From: a virus
IMG/VR virus record: IMGVR_UViG_3300031697_000015
Span: 1 to 34,102 of that record
Strand: one strand, 5' to 3'
DNA length: 34,102 bases
Below are positions 1 to 5,737 of the stretch, one piece after another (the stretch's first letter is position 1; each line of letters starts with the position of its first letter). A model generated the notes under the pieces. That model had not been told where the DNA came from. It saw only the letters and a program-made list of their open reading frames with translations, and ran no database searches. The translations under genes and the position numbers were made by a program.

Positions 1-443
1 ACAATATTTTTATAGTGCATATTCTCCATCAGGTATATCTGAGCCGGTCGCAATTTAAACTTCATCAAATTACCATCCTCATCCACTACCCAATATAAAT
101 TATTCAGCCGCCAAATCCGGTCAGCCAACCTCGCATCCAATTTTTCAAGCCCTTCATAGTCCGTCGAAGCAATCGGTACAACGTAGGTACTAAAATCACT
201 TGCTACAACATTGTCAGGGGTGTCAGCAGTACGAGTAGTAGCGCTAGGCCCACTAGCAATAACTGCGGAAGGTACGCTTTCAGTAACTCGTTCTGCTCCC
301 CGGGATTCTTCTCGAGAAATTTCACTGTCATCTTGCGCCGGCTGGTGCTGTACCGGTTGTGCAGAATCAACACCAGTAAAGCCAGGTGTAGCCTGAGCCG
401 AAGTAAAAAAGTTTGCATGATTTTGTCGTTTTAGTGATTCCAT
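1..443 (-). CDS. terL: Terminase large subunit, N-terminal part (runs off the left edge)
   Basis: An open frame starts at the ATG at 443 (minus) and stays open to base 1, giving about 147 residues. It begins 4 nt after the small terminase stop, the usual gene order for packaging enzymes. The first ~95 residues are a Ser/Thr/Gln/Glu-rich, probably disordered extension. From about residue 110 comes the stretch RIWRLNNLYWVVDEDGN followed by FKLRPAQIYLMENMHYKN. This resembles the segment just ahead of the Walker A ATPase motif in phage large terminases, where a protein-interaction loop reads like 'F.L.PAQ..F'. The ATPase and nuclease domains lie outside the window. The large subunit powers DNA translocation into the prohead and cuts the concatemer. 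No SD is visible (leader AATAATATG). The assignment rests on this short stretch plus the neighbouring small subunit. Confidence 0.7.
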   Translation of the reverse strand, partial: MESLKRQNHANFFTSAQATPGFTGVDSAQPVQHQPAQDDSEISREESRGAERVTESVPSAVIASGPSATTRTADTPDNVVASDFSTYVVPIASTDYEGLEKLDARLADRIWRLNNLYWVVDEDGNLMKFKLRPAQIYLMENMHYKNI

Positions 444-447
444 ATTA

Positions 448-1155
448 TTAATATTCCTCTTCGCCAGGAAGTTCCATCTGCCCACCAGGCCGAACCTTAC
501 CGTCAGCGATAGCATCAAGCACCTGGTTCAAATCGATAGTCTGATTTTCGTGGACCTGCTTATCCTTCATCTTTGATCGATTGACCGCGACGAACTTCAT
601 CGCAATTGCACCGTAGGCACCAACCAAACCATTGTCGATAAGAAATTCCTCCAGGATCTCCTGGCAAATTTGATGCGCGTTGCGGAACTCTGGATTTTCT
701 CGAGCCCATTTATTTAAGGTCCGGGTGGTAACACCAATGGACCGCGCAAACTCTGAAAAGTGAGGCGGGGTGTTTGGAACAAAGCGACTTTTTTCACTAA
801 CGGCTCCGGACTTCCAGGTATATGAGTCGATGATTTCCTTCATCTTTGGTCGATCGAAGTACTCAATCATTTGCTCACAGTAGCCGGGGTGATACTGGCC
901 CGGCTGGACTGTTTCAACTGTCAAAACGTCGGAATGGTTTTTGGGTGCCGGCTGAATTTGAGCAGCCGGTGCCTGTTCTACGTTGAACTCGTTAGCTGTT
1001 TCAGCTGAGCTTGTAATAGATTCGGCAATCGTCGGGTGGTTTTTGGTAGCATTTTTAATATGGGCTCCCAAAGGGGAACGGCCACGATCCGAGAAAAGGG
1101 AGCCGGGGGTCTGCCGGGGGGCTATCATTTGATTTTTAGAATTGATGCCAGTCAT
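448..1155 (-). CDS. terS: Terminase small subunit (DNA-recognition subunit)
   Basis: Protein of 235 residues from the ATG at 1155. The central part reads FSEFARSIGVTTRTLNKWA, a helix-turn-helix as in phage packaging small subunits, followed by a helical segment with EFLIDNGLVGAYGAIAMKF and an acidic tail. The N-terminal ~100 residues are low complexity. The small subunit binds the packaging site and recruits the large subunit encoded 4 nt downstream. A longer frame begins at 1191, but a TATAAT box (1162-1167, minus) ends only 6 nt before the ATG at 1155, and the upstream ATG falls inside the -35 region. The start at 1155 is therefore chosen, and the mRNA is predicted to be leaderless. Confidence 0.8.
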   Translation of the reverse strand: MTGINSKNQMIAPRQTPGSLFSDRGRSPLGAHIKNATKNHPTIAESITSSAETANEFNVEQAPAAQIQPAPKNHSDVLTVETVQPGQYHPGYCEQMIEYFDRPKMKEIIDSYTWKSGAVSEKSRFVPNTPPHFSEFARSIGVTTRTLNKWARENPEFRNAHQICQEILEEFLIDNGLVGAYGAIAMKFVAVNRSKMKDKQVHENQTIDLNQVLDAIADGKVRPGGQMELPGEEEY

Positions 1156-1161
1156 ACCAGT

Positions 1162-1191
1162 ATTATACCGCGCACGCAAGAGTATAGTCAC
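1162..1191 (-). promoter_or_regulatory. Promoter for the terminase operon, leaderless
   Basis: On the minus strand there is a perfect TATAAT at 1167-1162 and GTGACT at 1191-1186 as a weaker -35, with an 18-nt spacer. The ATG at 1155 begins 7 nt after the -10 box, where transcription should start. The 11-mer GGTGACTATAC around the -35 recurs on the plus strand at 9684-9694. Confidence 0.6.
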
Positions 1192-1530
1192 CCTTACACG
1201 TGTGTTATTCCTTTTGACATGGCCACTAAGAGCGTAGCCGGTGAGCTGGTCCCCTCATCATCAACCCACAATCGGCACAATATGAGCTATTGCCCTTGAA
1301 ATCGAGGTCACACAATCGATTCTAAGCACCTTGTAATAGTTAAAAGGTAATAGAGTGTCACCTTGTAATAGATTCCAGACCGTTCAAACCGTTGAAAAGG
1401 TAAAAGGAGCACTTTGTTAGTGTTTCATGACCCCTTGACAACTCCAGCTTTTTATCGCGCTTGCGAGCAACTTGTAAAAGATTCCTATTTAATCAATAAA
1501 ATACAAGTTTTTAAACAAGCAATAGCAAAC

Positions 1531-1569
1531 AAGTGTTTATATAGGTATTATGCTGTTTTGTAATAGATT
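1531..1569 (+). repeat. Left arm of a 39-bp inverted repeat
   Basis: The reverse complement matches 1857-1895 at 38 of 39 positions. It contains the iteron TTGTAATAG and the element TTTATATAGG. The arms are separated by 287 bp of AT-rich sequence. Confidence 0.9.
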
Positions 1570-1704
1570 CCTTTTTACTCAAAAAAGAATAATAAACAAG
1601 GCTTTATATACTAATATACTCAATTTGTAAGAATAAAAGCACATTTTAAAAATAAAAAACTTTTCTTATAATAAACATACAAAAACGGCTCTAAATATAA
1701 TCTA

Positions 1705-1732
1705 TTGACGTATATATAAATAATTGTATAAT
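1705..1732 (+). promoter_or_regulatory. Candidate sigma70-type promoter inside the AT-rich core
   Basis: TTGACG at 1705-1710, a 16-nt spacer and TATAAT at 1727-1732. No gene starts directly downstream. It could drive a replication-priming RNA, or be chance in AT-rich DNA. Confidence 0.35.
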
Positions 1733-1813
1733 ATATACCTTTTTATACTCTTTTTTATATAGACCACTTTATATAGAAAATATATACTTTAATTATTACA
1801 AAACACTAAAAAA

Positions 1814-1935
1814 CCTATATAAATACTTGTCTCTTATTCTTTTTTGTCTCTCAAGCAATCTATTACAAAACAGCATAATACCTATATAAATACTTGTCTC
1901 TTATTCCTTTGCACGTCTCAAGCAATCTATTACAA
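1814..1935. repeat. Two-copy direct repeat, period about 67 bp
   Basis: A 26-bp element at 1814-1839 (starting CCTATATAAATACTTG) recurs exactly at 1881-1906. The following AAGCAATCTATTACAA recurs with a 2-nt length change. A degenerate inverted copy lies near 1588-1610. Confidence 0.85.
1857..1895 (-). repeat. Right arm of the 39-bp inverted repeat
   Basis: Pairs with 1531-1569 with a single mismatch. It is itself part of a direct-repeat module (1814-1868 and 1881-1935). Confidence 0.9.
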
Positions 1936-2080
1936 GCCACCAAGCCCCAAGCCAACAGCCTACCGGCCGACAATAACAACTGAACCAACACCACTCCACG
2001 GCACCAGGCTCGAGGCTCGAGGCTCCTGGACCGGTGGCCGGCTGGCTTGTAATAGTTACGGCTCGAGGTACCTTAATCAG

Positions 2081-2106
2081 TGACAAAATGTTGACATCGC
2101 TATAAA
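2081..2106 (+). promoter_or_regulatory. Weak candidate promoter with the doubled TGAC motif
   Basis: TGAC at 2081-2084 and again at 2092-2095 (11 bp apart, as in the other phage promoters here), then TATAAA at 2101-2106. The -10 sits 2 bp closer than in the other copies. The 13-mer AAAAGTTATCCCC overlaps it (2104-2116) and recurs at 13097-13109, just upstream of another promoter. Confidence 0.3.
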
Positions 2107-2188
2107 AGTTATCCCCACATATTGATTGATATCTAAAAAAGCTATGTATCAGGCCCCGGAATCGCATCAATAAAGTGCTCTTATAATG

Positions 2189-2217
2189 TTGACATATACA
2201 TGACATTCGTATACAAT
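2189..2217 (+). promoter_or_regulatory. Strong early promoter
   Basis: TTGACA (2189-2194), 17-nt spacer, TACAAT (2212-2217). A second TGAC lies 11 bp after the first, at 2201-2204. The predicted start near 2225 gives a leader of about 50 nt, with a small GCCG/CGGC hairpin, before the first early gene at 2275. Confidence 0.75.
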
Positions 2218-2274
2218 AGCTAGTAAGTCAGGCCGACCACTTAGAGCCGGCCGACTGATAAATCAATATCAACT

Positions 2275-2442
2275 ATGAATCACAATAGCTACATGCGGGG
2301 ACCGCTGGCAACAGCTCGATACCGGGCACGCGCTCGACGTTGGGCAATCATCAAACCATTATTAATCGGAGCCGTTGTTACATTTTTCCTACTCGGAGCG
2401 ATGTACACCGACCATCAATATTTAATGACCTATGGATACTAA
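2275..2442 (+). CDS. Small membrane protein, first gene of the early operon
   Basis: A 55-residue frame with an Arg-rich N-terminus (RYRARARRW) followed by one hydrophobic segment (about residues 25-42, IIKPLLIGAVVTFFLLGAM) and a short polar tail. The charge pattern predicts a single-pass inner-membrane peptide with a cytoplasmic N-terminus. It is the first gene after the promoter at 2189 and overlaps the next gene by 11 nt, suggesting coupled translation. No SD precedes the ATG. Function is unknown; membrane peptides at this position in phages are often host-takeover or superinfection-exclusion factors, but nothing in the sequence proves that here. Confidence 0.6.
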   Translation: MNHNSYMRGPLATARYRARARRWAIIKPLLIGAVVTFFLLGAMYTDHQYLMTYGY

Positions 2443-2680
2443 ATATAAAAAAAATTCTGTCATGGTTCGCGTTTCTGCGTTGTGGCATTCAGGTTGTGGC
2501 GTATCACGTACAAAAGTGATATTCCGCGACCAGGCCGACGAATCGAAGGAATTCGCTTACTGGATGGACCGAGACGTGTATACAAAAATTGAACTCGGAG
2601 TATACGCAACCCCAGAAGATTATAAAAAATTTGGTACTCTCGACCTTGCCGAGAATACCGACATCTATAGCAATAAATAA
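2432..2680 (+). CDS. Hypothetical early protein (82 aa)
   Basis: Not recognised. The protein is a small soluble alpha/beta candidate with a basic N-terminus, an aromatic/acidic middle (residues about 35-60) and an acidic end. There is no membrane segment and only one Cys, so zinc binding is unlikely. Its start overlaps the preceding membrane peptide by 11 nt, and the next gene follows 2 nt after its stop. Such tight packing supports it being a real operon member. An internal ATG at residue 11 is an alternative start. Confidence 0.6.
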   Translation: MDTKYKKNSVMVRVSALWHSGCGVSRTKVIFRDQADESKEFAYWMDRDVYTKIELGVYATPEDYKKFGTLDLAENTDIYSNK

Positions 2681-2682
2681 AT

Positions 2683-2955
2683 ATGGAACTCTCAACACTG
2701 TACGTGCTCGACTTTTCAACTGCTCAAGTACATAAGTACGCAATTGAAGCCGACCAGCAAATTGAAGACGTGGAAGAATTTATCAACGAGCAAGGGCATA
2801 GGGTAAAAGATTGCGAATTTATGTATGGTGACAGCATTAAGCTGGTGGACCACGTAGCTGAGCAAAAAGGTGGCGAGTTTTTCGTTGACCCCTACGCTGA
2901 GAATGAAGAAGGCTATACCGACGAAGATATTACCAACGCGCTCAAGAGCGCATAA
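2683..2955 (+). CDS. Hypothetical acidic early protein (90 aa)
   Basis: Not recognised. It has a beta-strand-like start (TLYVLDFSTAQVHKYAI), an acidic helix around residues 24-36 (QQIEDVEEFINEQGH), and a strongly acidic C-terminal third. The leader AATAAATATG has no SD. It lies 2 nt after the previous gene and 19 nt before the beta-clamp-like gene. The composition suggests a soluble protein that may bind a basic partner, but no function can be assigned. Confidence 0.6.
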   Translation: MELSTLYVLDFSTAQVHKYAIEADQQIEDVEEFINEQGHRVKDCEFMYGDSIKLVDHVAEQKGGEFFVDPYAENEEGYTDEDITNALKSA

Positions 2956-2974
2956 GATAAAATATTGAATCACT

Positions 2975-3487
2975 ATGTACAACAAAAATAATTTTGCTAT
3001 CCATAAAGCGACCAGCAAGCACTGTATTAAACCAGAGTTTAGAATGGTGGCGCTGTATGGTGATAGGTCAATAGCTACTGACAGCTTCCGACTTATTGAA
3101 ATGAGCGCAACCGGTGAAGCACACCCGCCAAGACTCTACCCGGCCGACTTAATAAAATCTGTGAAGATTAAGAAAAATGAAACCATGGCCGAGGATGATA
3201 TCCCGGTGAAACCATGGCCAGATGATAATTATCCCGATGTGGACCAAGTTTTAAAATCTCACTTTGACAAAAAAGACGACCCGGAGAGATACAGCACTAT
3301 AAAATTAAATGGTGAGTACCTGGAGCAAGTGTTTTCAGTACTTAAAAATCTCAACGCTTTTAAAGCCGTTGAGATATCAGTACCGACAACACCAGGGAGC
3401 CCGGTACTAGTGACAGCTGAGACAACTAACAAAGGACACCAAGACATACAAAAAGCTAGAGCAATAATAATGCCACTTAATAGATAA
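2975..3487 (+). CDS. Beta-clamp-like protein (DnaN-related, short)
   Basis: 170 residues. Near residues 30-40 it has SIATDSFRLIEM, which resembles the 'ATDshRLa' signature of bacterial DNA polymerase III beta clamps. Near the C-terminus, STIKLNGEYLEQVFSVLKN, then SPVLV, then ARAIIMPLNR at the very end resemble the last clamp domain (NPEYLLDALKAL, PVLI, YLIMPVRL). A normal clamp is about 366 residues with three domains. This protein would hold about one and a half, so it could be a trimmed clamp, a clamp-like processivity factor or a mimic that binds clamp partners. It sits in the early operon ahead of the replication genes. No SD. The family assignment is by motif memory and needs a profile search. 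Confidence 0.5.
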   Translation: MYNKNNFAIHKATSKHCIKPEFRMVALYGDRSIATDSFRLIEMSATGEAHPPRLYPADLIKSVKIKKNETMAEDDIPVKPWPDDNYPDVDQVLKSHFDKKDDPERYSTIKLNGEYLEQVFSVLKNLNAFKAVEISVPTTPGSPVLVTAETTNKGHQDIQKARAIIMPLNR

Positions 3488-3493
3488 AACTTT

Positions 3494-3568
3494 GCCCCGG
3501 CTCATTGACCGCGTACAGGAGCGCGGGCCGTGATTCACTCGTGCGAATCAGTGAGCCGGATGGAGGGC
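3494..3568 (+). ncRNA. Three-way-junction structured RNA element
   Basis: Between the clamp-like gene and the next gene, CCGGCTCATT (from 3497) pairs with AGTGAGCCGG (to 3559), with one G-T. Two hairpins sit inside: CCGCG/CGCGG (3509-3513 with 3522-3526) and TGATTC/GAATCA (3531-3536 with 3545-3550). GCC/GGC (3494-3496, 3566-3568) can extend the base. No T-tract follows, so it is not a standard terminator. It may be an mRNA processing, stability or regulatory element. Confidence 0.5.
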
Positions 3569-3591
3569 TTTATAAATTAATCAACTAAAAA

Positions 3592-3765
3592 ATGCTTAAC
3601 AAAATTATAAAATTATTCTGGCCGCGCTGGTACGAGTGCACGCCGTATAATTATGATGATGGTCCCGGCTTGCGCGTAAAAGTGCGAGCCTGGACCCGTA
3701 ACAGTGCTAGAATGAAAGTACACGACTACTTAAAAGCAGAAAATATAATCGTGCGAGAATTATGA
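3592..3765 (+). CDS. Hypothetical small basic protein (57 aa)
   Basis: A 57-residue frame starting at AAAAATG after the structured RNA. Aromatic and basic residues cluster at the start (KIIKLFWPRWYEC) and the remainder is positively charged (RVKVRAWTRNSARMKV). It ends in an ATGA overlap with the next gene, a strong sign of a real coupled pair. No membrane segment and no known motif. It might bind nucleic acid, judged only from its charge. Confidence 0.55.
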   Translation: MLNKIIKLFWPRWYECTPYNYDDGPGLRVKVRAWTRNSARMKVHDYLKAENIIVREL

Positions 3766-3944
3766 GAAAAATTATAATTGCAGCTGTTGTATCGGCTATA
3801 GTTTCGGGATCGATCGTGCTGCTAGCAGCCGCGAGCGATGCACCGGACTCAGACGCAAAAAGAGGGTGCGAGGCCAGTGCCTACCAAGCTACCCGGCACG
3901 GCCACGATCTAGCCGAGAATCTAAGAGCTTGTGCGAGTCTATGA
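3762..3944 (+). CDS. Small exported or membrane-anchored protein (60 aa)
   Basis: The start overlaps the previous stop (ATGA). Residues 1-25 form a signal-anchor (MRKIIIAAVVSAIVSGSIVL, then LAAASDA), with an Ala-x-Ala-like site that could be cleaved. The remainder is short and polar, with two Cys (about residues 36 and 57) that could form a disulfide outside the membrane. It overlaps the next gene by 4 nt. Function is unknown; three adjacent genes give small membrane or surface products, so an envelope-directed role such as exclusion is conceivable. Confidence 0.55.
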   Translation: MRKIIIAAVVSAIVSGSIVLLAAASDAPDSDAKRGCEASAYQATRHGHDLAENLRACASL

Positions 3945-4090
3945 GTAAAAAAATATACACATCTAAGCTTTTAAACTATCGGCAATGGAGGCAGATCAAA
4001 AAAGAAATGTATCAATTAGTTTTCTGTATTGCAGCGCTCGTTGTGGCCGGCTCAGTAATTGAGGCGTTGGCCCGGCTGCTAGTACCCTAA
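3941..4090 (+). CDS. Small single-pass membrane protein (49 aa)
   Basis: Starts at the ATG at 3941, overlapping the previous stop by 4 nt. A longer reading from 3866 would cover most of the upstream gene and is rejected. The N-terminal half is basic (KKIYTSKLLNYRQWRQIKKE). Residues about 25-45 form one hydrophobic helix (LVFCIAALVVAGSVIEALA). Predicted topology has the basic end inside. No family is recognised. The 4-nt overlap chain with the two genes before it supports expression as one unit. Confidence 0.55.
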   Translation: MSKKIYTSKLLNYRQWRQIKKEMYQLVFCIAALVVAGSVIEALARLLVP

Positions 4091-4093
4091 GTT

Positions 4094-4348
4094 ATGGCAT
4101 TTAAAGAATCAACACCAGTAGATCCAGGAGGCCCGGAATTAATCGGGCCTTTTGGATTGCCGCATGAGTGGCAGCTGTTACAATCTAAACAATGCCCACG
4201 ATGCCGCCAGCTGCTCGAGGAATTTAAACACGCGAGCCGCTGGACCTGTTACGGATGCGGGATCAAGATCCCAAACAAAACGATGCGAGGCAGTGGCCGC
4301 GCATACTTTATTGGACCATTAAAATTTCAAGATGAGTTGCCGTTTTGA
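4094..4348 (+). CDS. Zinc-ribbon protein (84 aa)
   Basis: Contains two knuckles, CPRC (about residue 34) and CYGC (about residue 52), forming a four-Cys zinc ribbon of the kind that binds nucleic acid or stabilises small phage regulators. The N-terminus is rich in Pro and Gly. The C-terminal part carries basic residues and an aromatic end. It starts 3 nt after the preceding stop with no SD. A promoter for the next gene begins within its last codons. It may be a DNA- or RNA-binding accessory protein; the exact role is not visible. Confidence 0.65.
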   Translation: MAFKESTPVDPGGPELIGPFGLPHEWQLLQSKQCPRCRQLLEEFKHASRWTCYGCGIKIPNKTMRGSGRAYFIGPLKFQDELPF

Positions 4349-4350
4349 TC

Positions 4351-4367
4351 TGATGATGTGATAGAAT
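4351..4367 (+). promoter_or_regulatory. Candidate promoter for the HNH gene, leaderless
   Basis: TAGAAT at 4362-4367 lies exactly 7 nt before the ATG at 4375. TGAT at 4351-4354 sits where the proximal TGAC lies in the other phage promoters. The distal -35 is weak (TTGCCG at 4337, 19-nt spacer). Confidence 0.45.
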
Positions 4368-4374
4368 GGTACAC

Positions 4375-4806
4375 ATGAAAAAGAAATGTATTAAGTGCAA
4401 GCAGTTAAAAAATAAGAATTTATTTTATGCCCACCCAAAAACAAAAGACGGAAGAGACACAAAATGTAAAAAGTGTTGCAAGCGTAGAGAAAAAGAAAGG
4501 AGAAAAGAGCCTGAAGCCGGCAACAAAATACGCGAGAGGGATAGACTACGCCATAAAAAACCAGAGACAATCGAGCGACATACAAAATGGATGCGTGAAT
4601 ACAGAAAAAAATACCCCGGTAAACACCGAGCCAGGACAAAGGTCGCAAATGAGTTGCGTGCCGGTAGGATTAATAGGAAACCTTGCCAAAAATGTGGAGA
4701 GAAAAAAGTCGAAGCCCATCACCCAGATTACCGTAAACCGCTGGTGGTTGTATGGCTTTGTCGCACACACCACAGAGGAGCGGACGCTCTCAAAATATCT
4801 CGCTAG
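4375..4806 (+). CDS. HNH endonuclease-like protein
   Basis: 143 residues from the leaderless ATG at 4375; an upstream ATG at 4366 would add three residues but overlaps the -10 box. The N-terminus has CIKCKQL and later CKKCCKR (zinc knuckles), a very basic middle, then a C-terminal CQKCGE, AHHPDY, PLVVVWLC and RTHH. The last part is the zinc-finger HNH fold found in many phages, with HH in the catalytic 'HNH' position. Such enzymes nick DNA and act as homing nucleases or in packaging. Being early and far from the terminase, a homing or host-DNA role is more likely. The last 59 nt overlap the proposed start of the next gene. Confidence 0.7.
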   Translation: MKKKCIKCKQLKNKNLFYAHPKTKDGRDTKCKKCCKRREKERRKEPEAGNKIRERDRLRHKKPETIERHTKWMREYRKKYPGKHRARTKVANELRAGRINRKPCQKCGEKKVEAHHPDYRKPLVVVWLCRTHHRGADALKISR

Positions 4807-5245
4807 TGCTTTTTTGTTTTTTTTAGTTTTCAACATAGCTAATGCCTCAAGTGTCACCTACTACGAAGCCCCGGAGAAAGTGCACCACGTCCAGAGGATC
4901 ACTCCGACACCACTACCACCAGTTGAAACTCTAGCTGTTGTATCTAAAATACTCCCGCATGAGAAAATGATTGCAGAAGTTTCGGCCTATACCTCGAGCG
5001 CAGATGAGACTGACTCGACTCCAAACATTAATGCAATGGGAACTAAGCCAGGACCAGGATCGATCGCGTGCCCGACGCGCTACGCTTTCGGGACTAAGGT
5101 TATTATTGGCACAGATGAGTTTACGTGCGATGACCGCATGAATCCTCGCTACGCTGGTGGTGATTACTTCGACATTTGGGTTGAAACAAAAACTGAGGCT
5201 ATGCAGTGGGGCCGACGTACTGTTAAAGTTACAATGTTAGAATAA
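4748..5245 (+). CDS. Secreted 3D-domain cell-wall enzyme (RlpA/MltA-like fold)
   Basis: The C-terminal ~95 residues hold a 3D (Asp-Asp-Asp) double-psi barrel: AEVSAYTSSADETDSTP, a Gly-rich loop, then CDDRMNPRYAG and DYFDIW. The three conserved Asp are visible. Family members cleave peptidoglycan glycan strands or act in spore and cell-wall turnover. Upstream there is a signal peptide (LSKYLASAFLFFLVFNIANA). No ATG precedes the signal in this frame outside the HNH overlap, so the TTG at 4748 is proposed (165 aa); this start is uncertain. A long in-frame extension back to 4427 is mostly a shadow of the HNH gene. It lies in the early region, away from the lysis pair, suggesting a role in cell-surface modification. 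Confidence 0.65.
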   Translation: MYGFVAHTTEERTLSKYLASAFLFFLVFNIANASSVTYYEAPEKVHHVQRITPTPLPPVETLAVVSKILPHEKMIAEVSAYTSSADETDSTPNINAMGTKPGPGSIACPTRYAFGTKVIIGTDEFTCDDRMNPRYAGGDYFDIWVETKTEAMQWGRRTVKVTMLE

Positions 5246-5272
5246 AGTTAGACCAGCACACAGAAAGGAGCG

Positions 5273-5452
5273 ATGATGTGGAAAGACTACGAAGACCTCG
5301 AGACAAAAGAGTCAAATTTCGACAACCAGCTAACACTTCCTTTCGACGAACGATTCAGAAGAGCCGAACAGTTTTCGTTCGACTTTGGCGAAAATGAGTC
5401 ACCGGAAAAAAGTTTATGGTTTCGAAGACTCCTCAACCTAGGAAGGAGGTGA
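5273..5452 (+). CDS. Small acidic/aromatic protein with a rare SD (59 aa)
   Basis: A 59-residue frame from ATG 5273 (a second ATG follows at once). It is preceded by AAAGGAG at 5263-5269, the only clear Shine-Dalgarno I found in the window. The protein is rich in Asp, Glu, Phe and Arg (KDYEDLETKES; LPFDERFRRAEQF) and ends LLNLGRR. No family is recognised. QLTLPFDE resembles the beta-clamp-binding consensus QLxLF, so binding to a sliding clamp is possible but unproven. Its last codons form the 13-nt complement to the 16S rRNA tail described separately, and a terminator follows. Confidence 0.55.
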   Translation: MMWKDYEDLETKESNFDNQLTLPFDERFRRAEQFSFDFGENESPEKSLWFRRLLNLGRR

Positions 5453-5455
5453 TCC
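5443..5455 (+). promoter_or_regulatory. 13-nt perfect complement of the 16S rRNA 3' tail
   Basis: AAGGAGGTGATCC is the exact reverse complement of the conserved bacterial 16S 3' end (GGATCACCTCCTT). No start codon lies 4-12 nt downstream. The next structure is an intrinsic terminator at 5467-5498. It is therefore an extended SD-like site at the end of a transcript, not a translation start. Confidence 0.75.
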
Positions 5456-5466
5456 TTTATCTCGGT

Positions 5467-5498
5467 AAAGCCGGCACTCACATGAGTTGCCGGTTTTT
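5467..5498 (+). terminator. Intrinsic terminator
   Basis: CCGGCA (5471-5476) pairs with TGCCGG (5488-5493), with an inner CTCA/TGAG and a bulged T, followed by TTTTT. It closes the first early transcription unit. Confidence 0.75.
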
Positions 5499-5513
5499 CT
5501 GTTGTGCTATAAT
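5487..5513 (+). promoter_or_regulatory. Extended -10 promoter, leaderless
   Basis: TGCTATAAT at 5505-5513 is an extended -10 (TGnTATAAT). TTGCCG at 5487-5492 is a poor -35 with a 15-nt spacer, and it overlaps the terminator stem. The ATG at 5520 comes 6 nt after the -10, at the expected transcription start. Confidence 0.55.
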
Positions 5514-5519
5514 TTTTGG

Positions 5520-5696
5520 ATGTCAAGATGCACTGTATGTCAAAAACCAGCGATTAGTGAAAATGATCTCCGAGCCGAAGTAATGGTTTGCCAGGTTCAC
5601 TACAAAATTTTAAAAAAGGGAGAGCTTGAAAACGATAAGTATTTCAGGGTCCGTAGCCAGGTAGGAAAGTTATCCACTATACAAAATTTGTCGTAA
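5520..5696 (+). CDS. Small zinc-finger protein (58 aa), leaderless
   Basis: 58 residues. CTVC at residues 4-7 and CQVH at about 24-27 form a C2-x-C/H type zinc site, so this is a small treble-clef or ribbon-like protein. A basic C-terminal half (KILKKGELENDKYFRVRSQ) suggests nucleic-acid binding. The start was set at the ATG 6 nt after the extended -10; an upstream ATG at 5487 lies within the terminator hairpin and is rejected. The next promoter (5688) begins inside its last codons. The specific role is unknown. Confidence 0.6.
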   Translation: MSRCTVCQKPAISENDLRAEVMVCQVHYKILKKGELENDKYFRVRSQVGKLSTIQNLS

Positions 5697-5716
5697 GACT
5701 GACACGTGTGTACAAT
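5688..5716 (+). promoter_or_regulatory. Promoter for the structured RNA and replication operon
   Basis: TTGTCG (5688-5693), 17-nt spacer, TACAAT (5711-5716), with the proximal TGAC at 5700-5703. GTTATCCACT lies just upstream (5668-5677) and is one base from a DnaA box. Transcription from about 5724 would give a ~190-nt leader before the primase-helicase gene. Confidence 0.65.
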
Positions 5717-5737
5717 GCTGAGATGAGTTCATCATAG

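Larger units (their letters stand above)
1200..2180. other. Origin-like intergenic region: inverted iterons around an AT-rich core
   Basis: About 1.1 kb without a convincing gene separates the divergent terminase and early units. The 9-mer TTGTAATAG, often extended by ATTCC, is present on the plus strand at 1331, 1363, 1558 and 2047, with a variant at 1472. It occurs inverted as CTATTACAA at 1860 and 1927. Between the two orientations lies a very AT-rich core (about 1570-1815). A 39-bp inverted repeat and a direct repeat about 67 bp apart are nested in it. TTATCCCCA at 2109-2117 differs by one base from a DnaA box. Inverted iterons around an AT-rich stretch are typical of replication origins; a regulatory or packaging role is also possible. 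Confidence 0.5.

Noticed and set aside
203-418. A 71-residue Leu-rich minus-strand frame
   Set aside because: It lies in another frame of the large terminase N-terminus and has no initiation signal.
1036-1299. Plus-strand frame of 87 residues over the terminase start
   Set aside because: It opposes the small terminase and has no family features; likely a shadow.
2109-2117. Definite DnaA box
   Set aside because: One base from consensus and alone; kept only as a hint within the origin-like region.
4350-4385. Hammerhead ribozyme (CTGATGA followed by a stem and GAAA)
   Set aside because: One extra base breaks the core and no good stem III or cleavage site is found; the stretch is a promoter region.
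4427-4747. Long N-terminal extension of the 3D-domain protein
   Set aside because: It overlaps the HNH gene and has low-complexity, shadow-like composition.
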